The translations under genes were made by a program, and so were the position numbers. From positions 1 through 64,000 of IMG/VR virus record IMGVR_UViG_3300027771_000013: 64,000 nucleotides of DNA; one strand, given 5' to 3'. This DNA comes from a virus. A model generated the notes under the pieces. That model was not told the origin of the DNA. It saw only the letters and a list, made by a program, of their open reading frames with translations, and searched no databases. Position 1 is the first letter of the stretch. Each line of letters starts with the position of its first letter. Below are positions 52,558 through 61,164 of the stretch, piece after piece.

Positions 52558-53808
52558 ATGGAAGCATTTACCGGATGGCAATACTTACTTATCGACATCG
52601 CTAATCAATACGGATTAGACAAAGAAACGTTTGACGTGCGAATAGCATGGACTGCAGACAACATCAAAGAGTTAGAAAAGATAGCTCACAACAAAGAATG
52701 GAAAGAAAAGCCGTTGTATCTCGCTGCTGTAATGGCATTGCGTGAAGTGCAAAAAGGCAAACCCACAGGGCATTTAGTAGGGTTTGATGCCGTGTGTTCA
52801 GGCATGCAAATCATGTCTGCCCTTACCGGGTGTGAAAAAGGTGCTGCCGCTACTGGGTTAATTAGTACTGGCGAAAGACCGGATGCATACACGTATGTCA
52901 CCAACACTATGTCTAAGATGCTAGGCACTGCATTGCCGCAAGGACGTACAATGGCCAAAGAAGCCACAATGACTTGCCTGTACGGGTCAAAGAAAGAACC
53001 GGTTCGCATCTTTGGTAAAGACACAGATGAATTAAATGTGTTTTACAAAGCATTGTATGCAGTTGCACCCGGTGCTTGCCACTTGTTAGAAGACTTAGTT
53101 AACTCGTGGATACCGTACAGCAAACTCCATGAATGGGTATTGCCAGATGGATTTAACGCACGGTGTAAAGTTTACGTACAACAAAAGAAACGTATCGAAG
53201 TTGATGAACTTAATCATTCACGATTTGAGTACATTTACTACGATAACGAGGGCGAGGAAAAAGGATTAAAGAACGCAGCCAATGTTATTCATAGCATTGA
53301 TGCCTATATCCTTCGCTCGTTGATACGTCGATGCAGTTATGACATTGACGTCGTCAACTCAGCTTTGTCTTGTATTACGTATGAAATGCTTCAACGCAGC
53401 GTGTTTAATCAACCTGCATCCGCTGGGCAATCTAAAGAACCTGAAGTACAAAAATACATCGATTTATACGCCAGTACGGGTGTAGCAGACATTGTTATCT
53501 TAGAACACCTTGCCGTTACTGACTTTGCTGACTTAAGCACTGCACATTTACGCGCATTGACCAGTGTTTTGGACACGCTGCAAACACACGATCCTTTCCC
53601 TGTTGTCACTATTCACGATGACTTCAAATGTCACGTCAACAACATGAATCACTTACGCAAACACTATAGAAACATCTTAGCTGATCTTGCTAATGGCACC
53701 GTTATTGACGCCATTCTCAATGAACTTCAAGACACTGCCATTACTTACACCAAACGAAGTGAGGGACTGGCACAAAAAATCATGAAAAGTGAATACTCAT
53801 TGAGCTAA
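52558..53808 (+). CDS. Phage RNA polymerase, large catalytic subunit (N4 gp16-like)
   Basis: 416 residues with all catalytic motifs of a T7-type polymerase: motif A GFDAVCSGMQ (D77), motif B R130-x3-K134-x7-Y142-G, and motif C IHDDFK (D354), preceded by VIHSIDAYILRSL. Together with the upstream subunit it forms the middle-gene RNA polymerase. CGGAG lies 6 nt before the ATG, so it has its own ribosome site. The two genes are in the same frame, separated by one stop and seven codons, so one mutation would rejoin them. Confidence 0.92.
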   Translation: MEAFTGWQYLLIDIANQYGLDKETFDVRIAWTADNIKELEKIAHNKEWKEKPLYLAAVMALREVQKGKPTGHLVGFDAVCSGMQIMSALTGCEKGAAATGLISTGERPDAYTYVTNTMSKMLGTALPQGRTMAKEATMTCLYGSKKEPVRIFGKDTDELNVFYKALYAVAPGACHLLEDLVNSWIPYSKLHEWVLPDGFNARCKVYVQQKKRIEVDELNHSRFEYIYYDNEGEEKGLKNAANVIHSIDAYILRSLIRRCSYDIDVVNSALSCITYEMLQRSVFNQPASAGQSKEPEVQKYIDLYASTGVADIVILEHLAVTDFADLSTAHLRALTSVLDTLQTHDPFPVVTIHDDFKCHVNNMNHLRKHYRNILADLANGTVIDAILNELQDTAITYTKRSEGLAQKIMKSEYSLS

Positions 53809-53826
53809 CTTGGATAAAACCTGCAT

Positions 53827-53857
53827 AACGGACTCCGTCCGTTGTGTAGTGTTTTTT
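53827..53857 (+). other. Strong hairpin after the RNAP genes (terminator or promoter)
   Basis: AACGGAC-TCC-GTCCGTT, 7-bp stem; the template strand loop is GGA closed by C-G, as in the N4 P2 promoter. Six T come 8 nt after the stem, too far for a standard terminator; an alternative outer stem TGCATAA/TTATGCA spans the T-run. It lies 18 nt after the RNAP stop and 40 nt before the next gene. Termination, or a hairpin promoter for the middle genes, are both possible. Confidence 0.5.
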
Positions 53858-53883
53858 ATGCACTTTATGTAATAGGAATAACT

Positions 53884-54258
53884 ATGAGCAAGATACTTAA
53901 TAATAATTTAAAAGTTTGTATTGTATGTGAATCACCCACAGATTTATCCACTAACAAACTATGTGGCTTGTGTACAACCAAACAACAAAGCGGTTTATTA
54001 GCCGTAATAGGTGTTAATACGCACTTAAATGACAGTGAATTAGACCGTGTACACGTTGATGAAAAAAACTGGGATACCTCACCTTATTTTAAAAGGGGTG
54101 GTAAATATACCCACGTTCCAATTGCTGTTTTACATCACAACATGGAAGCTGAAAGTAATTACCTGCTACCCAATGACTACATTGTTGTTAAAAACGACAT
54201 GATAGAGCTGTTAGATCAAATGACGCATGAAGATTACGCTGTAGAGTATCTACATTAA
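53884..54258 (+). CDS. Hypothetical protein with Cys-x2-Cys zinc-like site
   Basis: 124 residues from ATG 53884 (MSKIL), preceded by AGGAATAACT; an in-frame ATG at 53842 has no SD. Residues 12-30 hold CIVCESPTDLSTNKLCGLC, a two-pair Cys arrangement that fits a zinc ribbon. The remainder is alpha/beta with an acidic end. Zinc-ribbon proteins just after RNAP genes may act in transcription, but this is only context. First gene after the RNAP pair. Confidence 0.65.
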   Translation: MSKILNNNLKVCIVCESPTDLSTNKLCGLCTTKQQSGLLAVIGVNTHLNDSELDRVHVDEKNWDTSPYFKRGGKYTHVPIAVLHHNMEAESNYLLPNDYIVVKNDMIELLDQMTHEDYAVEYLH

Positions 54259-54343
54259 GCTGTAAAACTTCTTACCGATATTCTAAGTATCAGCATTTCC
54301 CCTTTTTTGACTATACGCATCCGATATACGGAGATCATTTTGT

Positions 54344-54559
54344 ATGCGAGTAAAAACGTTTAATTATGAGACTGTTAAGCACTTAATGCTGACACAGCCA
54401 GCCAGTTTATACCCTAAGCACCACGCAACATCTGAAGTTGTGGTACATGCCACAGCACAATTACCCATTACAGACACTAACGATTTACTCGCTATTTTAG
54501 CGATGTATCGCAACAGTCTGTTACAAGCCGAGGACATTAAACATGTACACAAACACTAG
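54344..54559 (+). CDS. Small hypothetical protein before DNA ligase
   Basis: 71 residues, helical in the C-terminal half (TNDLLAILAMYRNSLLQAEDI). ATACGGAG lies 10 nt before the ATG. Its last 17 nt overlap the start of the ligase gene, so ligase translation is coupled to it. The end is His/Lys-rich. No family recognised. Confidence 0.6.
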   Translation: MRVKTFNYETVKHLMLTQPASLYPKHHATSEVVVHATAQLPITDTNDLLAILAMYRNSLLQAEDIKHVHKH

Positions 54560-55694
54560 TCCATCGGCACACCAGCAGAATTATGTTCGGCTGTTTAAAA
54601 ACCACAACAACGCTATTGGCTTTTGGGAAATATGGACAGAAGCTAACGGCATTTATGTGGCGCAATACGCCAAATCATTAGATGGCACTATTGTTCGCCG
54701 CAGCTTTAAAGCAAAGCCAAAGAATGTAGGCCGTAGCAATGAAACATTGCCTGTCGAGCAAGCGCTATCCGAGCTTAACAGCAAGGTTAAGACCAAACTT
54801 GACAAAGGATACGTCACTTCTTTGCAAGCCGCTAACGCACCGTCTACTAACGCTTTAGGCTTGACGCAACCAATGTTAGCCACTGCATTAGAAAAAGTGA
54901 AAAACAGCAGTATTGATTGGACCACTACCTTTGTACAACCCAAACTGGATGGCCATAGAGCCATGTACCAAGACGGAAAGTTTTACTCACGCAGTGGCCA
55001 AGAATACTCGCTTCCGCACATCGAAAATTACATCAACATCAGTGCATTAAAAAACCTAAAGCTAGATGGAGAGTTGTACATACACGGTATGTCGCTACAA
55101 GACGTTAGCAAAATCATTAAAGCACCGCACAGTGATAAAGCTAAAGCCAAGTTGCAATACCACATTTATGACTCGCCAGACAAAAAGCCGTTTTATCAAC
55201 GTATGCAAGACCTGACTAATGCTTTTTATCACTATAACAACAACTGGCAAGGCGACATTCCTCTTCTATTAGTAGAGACAGTTGCTGTAGACAGTTTAGA
55301 GGCATTAATGACGTTACATAAAACGTATCGCACTGCCGGGTACGAAGGCACGATGCTGCGTTCTAGCAACCAATCGTATGAAGACGGCAAACGCTCTAAA
55401 AACCTTATTAAAGTAAAAGAGTTCCACGACGCTGAGTTCAAAATCATTGGCGTTAAAAAAGGCACACCGTATATCACCCCAAAAGGTACGTTCAATATCC
55501 CAGTATGGTTATGTGAAACACCTGAAGGAAAAGAATTCAATGTGCTTTGCCAAGGAGACATGCATCAACGCCAGTATTACTGGGATAACCAGGAACACTA
55601 CGTCGGTGCAAAGCTAACCGTTAAATACCATTACTTAAGTAAATTAGGCATTCCTCAATTGCCTATCGCCCTTAGATTCCACGAATCCTTTTAA
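54543..55694 (+). CDS. ATP-dependent DNA ligase with WGR-like N-terminal domain
   Basis: 383 residues. Residues ~10-80 resemble a WGR domain (KNHNNAIGFWEIWTEANGIY, SLDGTIVRRSFKAKPKNVG), then the nucleotidyl-transferase domain: motif I QPKLDGHRAM with K134 as the AMP-accepting Lys, motif III LKLDGELYIHG, motif IV GYEGTMLRSS, motif V NLIKVKEF, and an OB-like C-terminal domain (KLTVKYHYLSKLGIP). It seals nicks in replicated DNA. A fused WGR domain is seen in several phage and bacterial ligases and may bind nicked DNA. Confidence 0.9.
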   Translation: MYTNTSPSAHQQNYVRLFKNHNNAIGFWEIWTEANGIYVAQYAKSLDGTIVRRSFKAKPKNVGRSNETLPVEQALSELNSKVKTKLDKGYVTSLQAANAPSTNALGLTQPMLATALEKVKNSSIDWTTTFVQPKLDGHRAMYQDGKFYSRSGQEYSLPHIENYINISALKNLKLDGELYIHGMSLQDVSKIIKAPHSDKAKAKLQYHIYDSPDKKPFYQRMQDLTNAFYHYNNNWQGDIPLLLVETVAVDSLEALMTLHKTYRTAGYEGTMLRSSNQSYEDGKRSKNLIKVKEFHDAEFKIIGVKKGTPYITPKGTFNIPVWLCETPEGKEFNVLCQGDMHQRQYYWDNQEHYVGAKLTVKYHYLSKLGIPQLPIALRFHESF

Positions 55695-55708
55695 AACAGG
55701 AAAAACTT

Positions 55709-55918
55709 ATGAACCCTTTAAAAAGTATTGACATGGATAAGTCATGGAAAGACATGTGCTTAGAATTGCAAGTATCCAATAACCATTTAGCGGCGCAACT
55801 TGATCAGGCTATCGAAAACATTGTAGCTGAGCAAACCGCCAACGCTTTACTGACTCAAAAAATTGAGCATCTTTCAGATTCTGTTCTTAAGTATAAAAAA
55901 ACCTTTGGAGTTAAATGA
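55709..55918 (+). CDS. Small coiled-coil protein
   Basis: 69 residues, one long helix with heptad-like spacing (LELQVSNNHLAAQLDQAIEN, TANALLTQKIEHLSDSVLKY). It starts 14 nt after ligase, with ACAGGAAAAACTT before the ATG, and its stop overlaps the start of the next gene (AAATGATGG). Likely oligomeric; function unknown. It could be a partner of the neighbouring protein. Confidence 0.6.
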   Translation: MNPLKSIDMDKSWKDMCLELQVSNNHLAAQLDQAIENIVAEQTANALLTQKIEHLSDSVLKYKKTFGVK

Positions 55919-56298
55919 TGGGCTTAGATATGACCGTTTGGGCAGAATCCAAACAAATCAATAGTGATGCAGAAAATAATATACGTGAAATAGCTTATTG
56001 GCGTAAACACCCTGCTTTACATAATTACCTGTTTGACAATTTTTCTGATGACGCTTCAAGCGACAATGTCACTCCTATTCTTCTTAACAAAGAAATGGTT
56101 GAAAAAATATTAGTCGACATTAGCAAAGATGTGTACAGCAAAAATAGTCCAGAGGGTTTCTTTTGGGGCCGCAGTCATCAATTTGACGAACCAGAGTATG
56201 TTGAACAAAAAGCCGATGATCTTTCCCAATTTAAAAAAGTTTTAACTGAGTTAGCTGAACCTGACGCTGACAATGTTTTTTATGAAGCCTGGTACTGA
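55915..56298 (+). CDS. Conserved phage protein (GLDM...YWRKH family)
   Basis: 127 residues. MMGLDMTVWAESK at the start, then EIAYWRKHPALHNYLFDNF and GFFWGRSHQFDEPEYVEQKA, followed by a helix. I recognise the MGLDMxxxA...YWRKxxxxHxW pattern from many phage and some bacterial genomes, function unknown to me. Overlaps the coiled-coil gene by 4 nt (ATGA junction); a second ATG one codon in is also possible. Cytoplasmic, middle-gene cluster. Confidence 0.7.
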   Translation: MMGLDMTVWAESKQINSDAENNIREIAYWRKHPALHNYLFDNFSDDASSDNVTPILLNKEMVEKILVDISKDVYSKNSPEGFFWGRSHQFDEPEYVEQKADDLSQFKKVLTELAEPDADNVFYEAWY

Positions 56299-56360
56299 CC
56301 ACTCAGTAACGCGCAAACACCTAATATCTTTTACTAAAACATACTTTTAAGGACCCAACA

Positions 56361-56543
56361 ATGATCGACGAAAAAGAAATCAATGCAATGTTACGCGAAG
56401 GCAAGAACATTAATTATATAGCTGGCGTATTGCAACGACACCCCTCTTCCATTTACCGCCGCTTGTGGGGCGGGAGAAAAGCTCCGCGCAAAATTAGTAA
56501 ACCTGCAATTGAGCCATTAAAAATAGCACGTAAATCTAATTAA
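56361..56543 (+). CDS. Small helix-turn-helix protein
   Basis: 60 residues. INAMLREGKNINYIAGVLQR then HPSSIYRRLWGG is a helix-turn-helix of the IS30/Hin type, followed by a basic tail (RKAPRKISKPAIEPLKIARK). AAGGACCCAACA precedes the ATG. Likely a DNA-binding regulator of middle or late genes, or a lysogeny factor; no operator can be named. It stands beside a second winged-helix gene. Confidence 0.7.
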   Translation: MIDEKEINAMLREGKNINYIAGVLQRHPSSIYRRLWGGRKAPRKISKPAIEPLKIARKSN

Positions 56544-56561
56544 AAAGGAAGTTATCTTACT

Positions 56562-56867
56562 ATGCAAGCCACTCTAATACGCAGCAGAAGTAGAAGTGTA
56601 TCTAACGCAGTGAATAAAGCGCTTAAAGATAAATTGTTGTTAGTTGTAAATGAAGACCCTGGCTTATCTTCAAGCAAGTACGCCGAGATTTGCCAAAAAC
56701 GCCCTTCAGACATTAACAAATTACTTAAAGGACTTGCTACAGATGGGGTTGTTTATTCAACACCACAAACAAACGGTACGCACTCATGGTACTTAAACAC
56801 ACTCGATCACAAAAACCGCAGAACTAAATTGTTATGTCGGCCTTGGGATATTAACGTACTTAATTAA
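56562..56867 (+). CDS. Winged-helix DNA-binding protein
   Basis: 101 residues. A basic N-terminus (RSRSRSVSNAVNKALKDKLL) precedes a winged helix: SSKYAEICQKRPSDINKLLK as recognition region and a wing around DGVVYSTPQTNGTHSWYLN. AAGGAAGTTATCTT lies before the ATG. It is 18 nt after the other helix-turn-helix gene, so both share an mRNA. Likely regulator; specific role unknown. Confidence 0.7.
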   Translation: MQATLIRSRSRSVSNAVNKALKDKLLLVVNEDPGLSSSKYAEICQKRPSDINKLLKGLATDGVVYSTPQTNGTHSWYLNTLDHKNRRTKLLCRPWDINVLN

Positions 56868-56878
56868 GGAGCCTACTA

Positions 56879-57682
56879 ATGGCCACTATTCGATTAAATA
56901 ACGAGCTTAGAAAAAGATTAAAAAACAAATTTAGTCAGCACTACAACGTAGTTAACCCAGCACCGTGTGTTGACCAAAACAATATTCCTTTTATAAGAAC
57001 AGCTATTGATCGAATGCCTGCTCAGAAATGGTTAAAAGAAACGCATGCGTCAGATTCTTACCAAAGCTATAGAAACAATATTCGATTTGTTAGCCGCAGT
57101 CATAACGTAGGCATATACAACGAAAGTAAAATTAAAGCATTTCATAAGTCTCCTTTTACAGCAGAAAATTACATGAAAATCATAAAAGAAGACTTTGAAA
57201 AAATTCTTTTTTTAGTCAATCACACTGATAGTAAAATGCATTCTAGAATAGTTATCATAGAAATAGATTTTGGTACGATAGAGCCACTTAACTTAGTCTT
57301 TCCTAATGAAATGGCAGCCCCAAAAAACAAATACGACGCTAGGGAAATTGCTTTACAACTAGAAGAATTTCTCGAAAAAGACAAAGAATTGCTTGAGGGT
57401 ATTCTTATTCCTTGTGCAAAAGAACAAATTGAAGCAGCTGAAAAAAAGCAAAACATAACAGAAAAGTTTGAAGTTTTACTTGCTACCTGCACAACAGTTA
57501 ATCAAGTAATAAAAGCGTATCCAGAAGCGATTCATTTACTTGAACGTGAAGAACGCACAAAACTTGAAACAAAAATTAAAAGACCTGCAAATAACCGCAT
57601 ACCTATTGACTTCGATTTAGGAGAAACCAATCTTATTCTCGAAGCCAAAGCTATCGCATTAATTAATAATGAATATATTTAA
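56879..57682 (+). CDS. Hypothetical middle-gene protein
   Basis: 267 residues, mixed alpha/beta, no membrane segment. The N-terminus (ATIRLNNELRKRLKNKF) is basic; a helical, charged part follows (REIALQLEEFLEKDKELLEG, then KEQIEAAEKKQNITEKFEVL). The C-terminus has HLLEREERTKLETKIKRPAN. The N-terminal and C-terminal patterns recall the Nmad5 domain (nucleotide-modification-associated) found in phages, but I cannot confirm this. AAGGAGCCTACTA precedes the ATG. Located just upstream of the MoxR-VWA pair. Confidence 0.6.
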   Translation: MATIRLNNELRKRLKNKFSQHYNVVNPAPCVDQNNIPFIRTAIDRMPAQKWLKETHASDSYQSYRNNIRFVSRSHNVGIYNESKIKAFHKSPFTAENYMKIIKEDFEKILFLVNHTDSKMHSRIVIIEIDFGTIEPLNLVFPNEMAAPKNKYDAREIALQLEEFLEKDKELLEGILIPCAKEQIEAAEKKQNITEKFEVLLATCTTVNQVIKAYPEAIHLLEREERTKLETKIKRPANNRIPIDFDLGETNLILEAKAIALINNEYI

Positions 57683-57699
57683 CATGGGAATTACTCCAC

Positions 57700-58737
57700 A
57701 TGACCATTACCGTTAACGCAACCCAAGCAACAGCTATGGGACCAGAGTTTTTAAAAGCAAATTTAGTACCTTATATTAAGGGCTCTCCTGCTTGTGGCAA
57801 AAGTTCTATTGTTCGTCAAATAGCTGAAACATATAAATTAAAGCTTATTGATTTACGCTTATCACAATGTGACCCAACTGATTTGTTGGGCTTTCCTTCT
57901 ATTAACAATGAAAAAACTAAAGCTGGTTATGTACCAATGGAAATGTTTCCTGTTGAAGGCGATCCTATTCCTGAAAATTACAACGGATGGCTACTCTTTT
58001 TAGACGAATTCAATGGTGCTGATAGCGCAACTCAAAAAGCAGCTTACAAACTTGTATTAGACCAAATGGTCGGTAATCACAAGTTACATGAAAAATGCAA
58101 AATAATGGCAGCAGGTAACTTAGCAACAGACAATGCGTTAGTTGAAGAGCTGTCTACAGCTTTGCAGTCACGCTTTGTCCACATGGAACTAAGCACTTGT
58201 CCCAAAGCTTGGGCTGAGTGGGCTGCTGAAGCAAATATTGATCATAGAATTATGTCTTACATCCGTTTTAAACCTGACATGCTTTACACCTTTAGACCTG
58301 ACCATAGCGATTGCACTTACGCCTCTCCACGTACTTGGGAATTTACAAGTAGATTACTTAAAACTATCGACATAGACACTAACCCAAACGCTTTAGAGTT
58401 AATAACGGGTATTGTGTCAGAAGGTGTAGCAAGAGAATTTCTCAGCTTTTGTAAAATCTACGAAGACTTACCTGTCTTTGCAGACATTATTGCAAACCCT
58501 GAAGAAATGTCAGTACCAACTTCACCTGGCACGTTATACGCACTTATAGGCTCTATAGCCAACAACGTATGTATGAATACCGTTAACCAGGTAATGAAAT
58601 TTGTTAACCGCATTCCAGTATCTTTGTTTGAATTTCAAGTCGTGTGTATACAAGACATGACTCGACGTAACCCAGATATGCGTGATGCAACAGCAATTAA
58701 ACAATGGGGCGTTAATAACGCAGCCGATCTATTTTAA
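57700..58737 (+). CDS. MoxR-type AAA+ ATPase (N4 gp24-like)
   Basis: 345 residues. Walker A GSPACGKSS (28-36), Walker B WLLFLDEFNG (97-106 with D102 and E103), a sensor-1 Asn in IMAAGNLATDN, and an arginine-finger region near LQSRFVHMEL. MoxR ATPases act with VWA-domain partners as metal- or cofactor-dependent remodelling machines; the partner is the next gene (15 nt on). N4-like phages share this ATPase-VWA pair in the middle region. Its task in infection is not known to me. Confidence 0.88.
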   Translation: MTITVNATQATAMGPEFLKANLVPYIKGSPACGKSSIVRQIAETYKLKLIDLRLSQCDPTDLLGFPSINNEKTKAGYVPMEMFPVEGDPIPENYNGWLLFLDEFNGADSATQKAAYKLVLDQMVGNHKLHEKCKIMAAGNLATDNALVEELSTALQSRFVHMELSTCPKAWAEWAAEANIDHRIMSYIRFKPDMLYTFRPDHSDCTYASPRTWEFTSRLLKTIDIDTNPNALELITGIVSEGVAREFLSFCKIYEDLPVFADIIANPEEMSVPTSPGTLYALIGSIANNVCMNTVNQVMKFVNRIPVSLFEFQVVCIQDMTRRNPDMRDATAIKQWGVNNAADLF

Positions 58738-58752
58738 TTCACACGGTGATTT

Positions 58753-59898
58753 ATGCAGACTATGCCAGCTTCTATTGAAGCAACAGAAGAACAGTTAATT
58801 AACGCTCAAAAAGCATTGAACAAAGCTAAGATTCGTATGATGACTTGCGCAGACGTAACATTCTTTACTGCTGTATGTTTTTTTATGGAGCACCGCTTTG
58901 ACACTTCAATGCCTACTGCAGGAACAGATGGGAAACAAATTATATTTAACCCCCATTTCTTTTTAAGTTTAGATGCAGAAGAGCAAGTGTTTTTGTTATT
59001 GCATGAAACTATGCATGTGGCTTTTCTGCATACCCGTAGAGTAGGCAATAAATCTCGAGGACGTTATAACCGTGCAGCTGACTATGTCATCAATTGGTTT
59101 TTAACAAGACTGGGTTTTAAAATGATTGCAGGCGGTCTACTTGACGCCAAATATAGAGATATGAGCACAGATGAAACTTACGAACTGCTAGAAGAAGATC
59201 CTGATGAAGATGCTAAATGTCACATGGACATCATGCCTGACAACAATGATTGTGGTGCAGATAAAGACGACTTAGATGAGATACTTATCAAAGCACATAC
59301 CATTACTAACATGAACAAGAAAAATGCAGGGACATTACCAGAAGAAATTTCAATTTATATCCAAAACTTGTTAGCACCACGATTACCTTGGCACAGAATT
59401 CTAGCCAAATACATGACAGCGCTTGTCAAAAATAATTACAGTTATCGTAAACCTAATAGACGGTTTTTCCCCGAACACATATTACCTACCCGCTCTAGCA
59501 ATGGGTTAGATGATATTACTATGTTTTGCGATACATCAGGTTCAGTAACGCAAAAGAACTTTGACCATGTGTGCGCAGAAACTATGGCTATCTTTAAAAC
59601 TTTAAAGCCTAAGAAATTAACCTTTGTGCAATTTGATACACAGATCAAAAACTCTACCGCATTAAAATCTATAAAAGATTTTTTAGGTGTCAAGTTTACT
59701 GGTAGAGGTGGCACAAGAATCCTTCCTGTACTTGAACAAGCTAAAAAAGAAAAACCTAAGTTGGCTATCATTTTTACTGACGGGCACTTTACAAAAGAAG
59801 ACTTTAACCCAGGCGTTCCAATAATCTGGCTAGTTTACGATAACCAAGATTTTACTTATCCATTTGGTAAAGTAATTCATTATCACTTTGGAGATTAA
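58753..59898 (+). CDS. VWA-domain protein with HExxH motif (N4 gp25-like)
   Basis: 381 residues. The N-terminal part has a zinc-peptidase-like helix LLLHETMHVAFLH (H84-E85-x2-H88), as in DUF2201 proteins; the C-terminal part is a VWA domain with the MIDAS motif CDTSGSV (D260-x-S-x-S), FVQFDTQI and IFTDGHF. It is the partner of the preceding MoxR-type ATPase; such pairs remodel client complexes. The HExxH may bind metal without being an active protease. Start has GGTGATTT upstream. Confidence 0.88.
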   Translation: MQTMPASIEATEEQLINAQKALNKAKIRMMTCADVTFFTAVCFFMEHRFDTSMPTAGTDGKQIIFNPHFFLSLDAEEQVFLLLHETMHVAFLHTRRVGNKSRGRYNRAADYVINWFLTRLGFKMIAGGLLDAKYRDMSTDETYELLEEDPDEDAKCHMDIMPDNNDCGADKDDLDEILIKAHTITNMNKKNAGTLPEEISIYIQNLLAPRLPWHRILAKYMTALVKNNYSYRKPNRRFFPEHILPTRSSNGLDDITMFCDTSGSVTQKNFDHVCAETMAIFKTLKPKKLTFVQFDTQIKNSTALKSIKDFLGVKFTGRGGTRILPVLEQAKKEKPKLAIIFTDGHFTKEDFNPGVPIIWLVYDNQDFTYPFGKVIHYHFGD

Positions 59899-59904
59899 CT
59901 CACA

Positions 59905-61164
59905 ATGTTACTTACATCCGTTGTTCTTACTGAAGACCAACAAAACGCATACAATAAAATAGTTGAATTCATTCTAAGCCCAACTGATAACGTATTCGTT
60001 TTGACAGGTTACGCAGGCACAGGTAAATCTACTTTAATAAGTAAGCTAAAAGAAAACTTCTCTTCACTTATTGCGACTAAAAAACTCATTTCTGGCGTAA
60101 CGCATGAAAGAGAAGAGTTAGCGTTAAACTTTACAGCTACGACTAACAAAGCAGCTGAAGCTTTAGCAAGCATTGTTGATGAAGAAGTCACTACTGTGCA
60201 CTCTTTCTTACAAATACGTATTAAAAAAGATTATCAAACTAATAAATCTGAGCTTAACACTACCAATGTTAAAGAATGTGCTCCTATGGTTTTAGTTGTT
60301 GATGAAGCTAGCTATATAGATAATCAACTTTTAGATGTCATAATGAGTGTAACGGCTAAAGTTAAAGTCATTTTTGTTGGAGACGCTTCTCAACTGACTC
60401 CTGTAAGCCACAAACACTCCCCTGTTTTTGCGCGCAACTGGCCTTCAGCTAAACTTGAAAAAGTAGTTAGACAAGCAGACGGTAATCCTATTATTGAGCT
60501 ATCTCAATCATTTAGGAACGTTGTTAACGGCGGTGATTTCTTTTCTTTTGTTCCTGACGGAAATGCAATTCATCATTTAAATAATGTTGATTTCCTAACA
60601 GCTATACAAGGCGAGTTTTCAAGAAACACTTGGACACAAAAAGATTCAAAAATATTAGCCTGGACTAACAAAACAGTTATTGCGTATAACGAAACTGTTA
60701 ACAAAGTTATCAGTGGATCCTCTGCATTTAGTGCTGGTGATTACGCTATCTGTAATGAATATTTTCCTCGTAGAACAGGAAGAGATTTAAAAACAGGTGA
60801 ATCTGTTTTAATTCATCAAGTTGCTCCTGCTACTGAACACGGTGTCGAGGGGTATCATATTACTCTTTCCGATCGTTACACTCATTTCATGCCTAAAAAC
60901 ATTACCGACAAGCAAAAACGCGTCGCTCAAGCACGAAAAACGAAAGCACTTAGCATCATCGAAGATATCAATAAAAACTGGATCGATCTTCGGGCTGCTT
61001 ACGCTTGCACTATTAATAAAGCGCAAGGCTCTACATATGACGCAGTATTTATTGATTTAGATGACGTTAGCCGTTGTAGAAACCCTAATCAATTAGCACG
61101 CATGTTGTATGTAGCGGTTAGCCGTGCAGCTAAAACCATTTACTTTAAAGGCGACATCGTATGA
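59905..61164 (+). CDS. Dda/RecD-like superfamily 1B DNA helicase
   Basis: 419 residues. Motif I LTGYAGTGKST (about 33-43), Ia-like TATTNKAAEAL, motif II VLVVDEASYID (about 129-139), motif III VIFVGDASQLTPV, motif IV around EVVRQADG-like KVVRQADGNPIIELSQSFR, and a C-terminal UvrD_C_2-type YACTINKAQGSTYDAVFIDL with ARMLYVAVSRA. This is the Dda/RecD2 5'-3' helicase family that works with the phage polymerase. N4-like genomes carry such a helicase in the middle region. 6 nt after the VWA gene; overlaps the next start. Confidence 0.9.
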   Translation: MLLTSVVLTEDQQNAYNKIVEFILSPTDNVFVLTGYAGTGKSTLISKLKENFSSLIATKKLISGVTHEREELALNFTATTNKAAEALASIVDEEVTTVHSFLQIRIKKDYQTNKSELNTTNVKECAPMVLVVDEASYIDNQLLDVIMSVTAKVKVIFVGDASQLTPVSHKHSPVFARNWPSAKLEKVVRQADGNPIIELSQSFRNVVNGGDFFSFVPDGNAIHHLNNVDFLTAIQGEFSRNTWTQKDSKILAWTNKTVIAYNETVNKVISGSSAFSAGDYAICNEYFPRRTGRDLKTGESVLIHQVAPATEHGVEGYHITLSDRYTHFMPKNITDKQKRVAQARKTKALSIIEDINKNWIDLRAAYACTINKAQGSTYDAVFIDLDDVSRCRNPNQLARMLYVAVSRAAKTIYFKGDIV

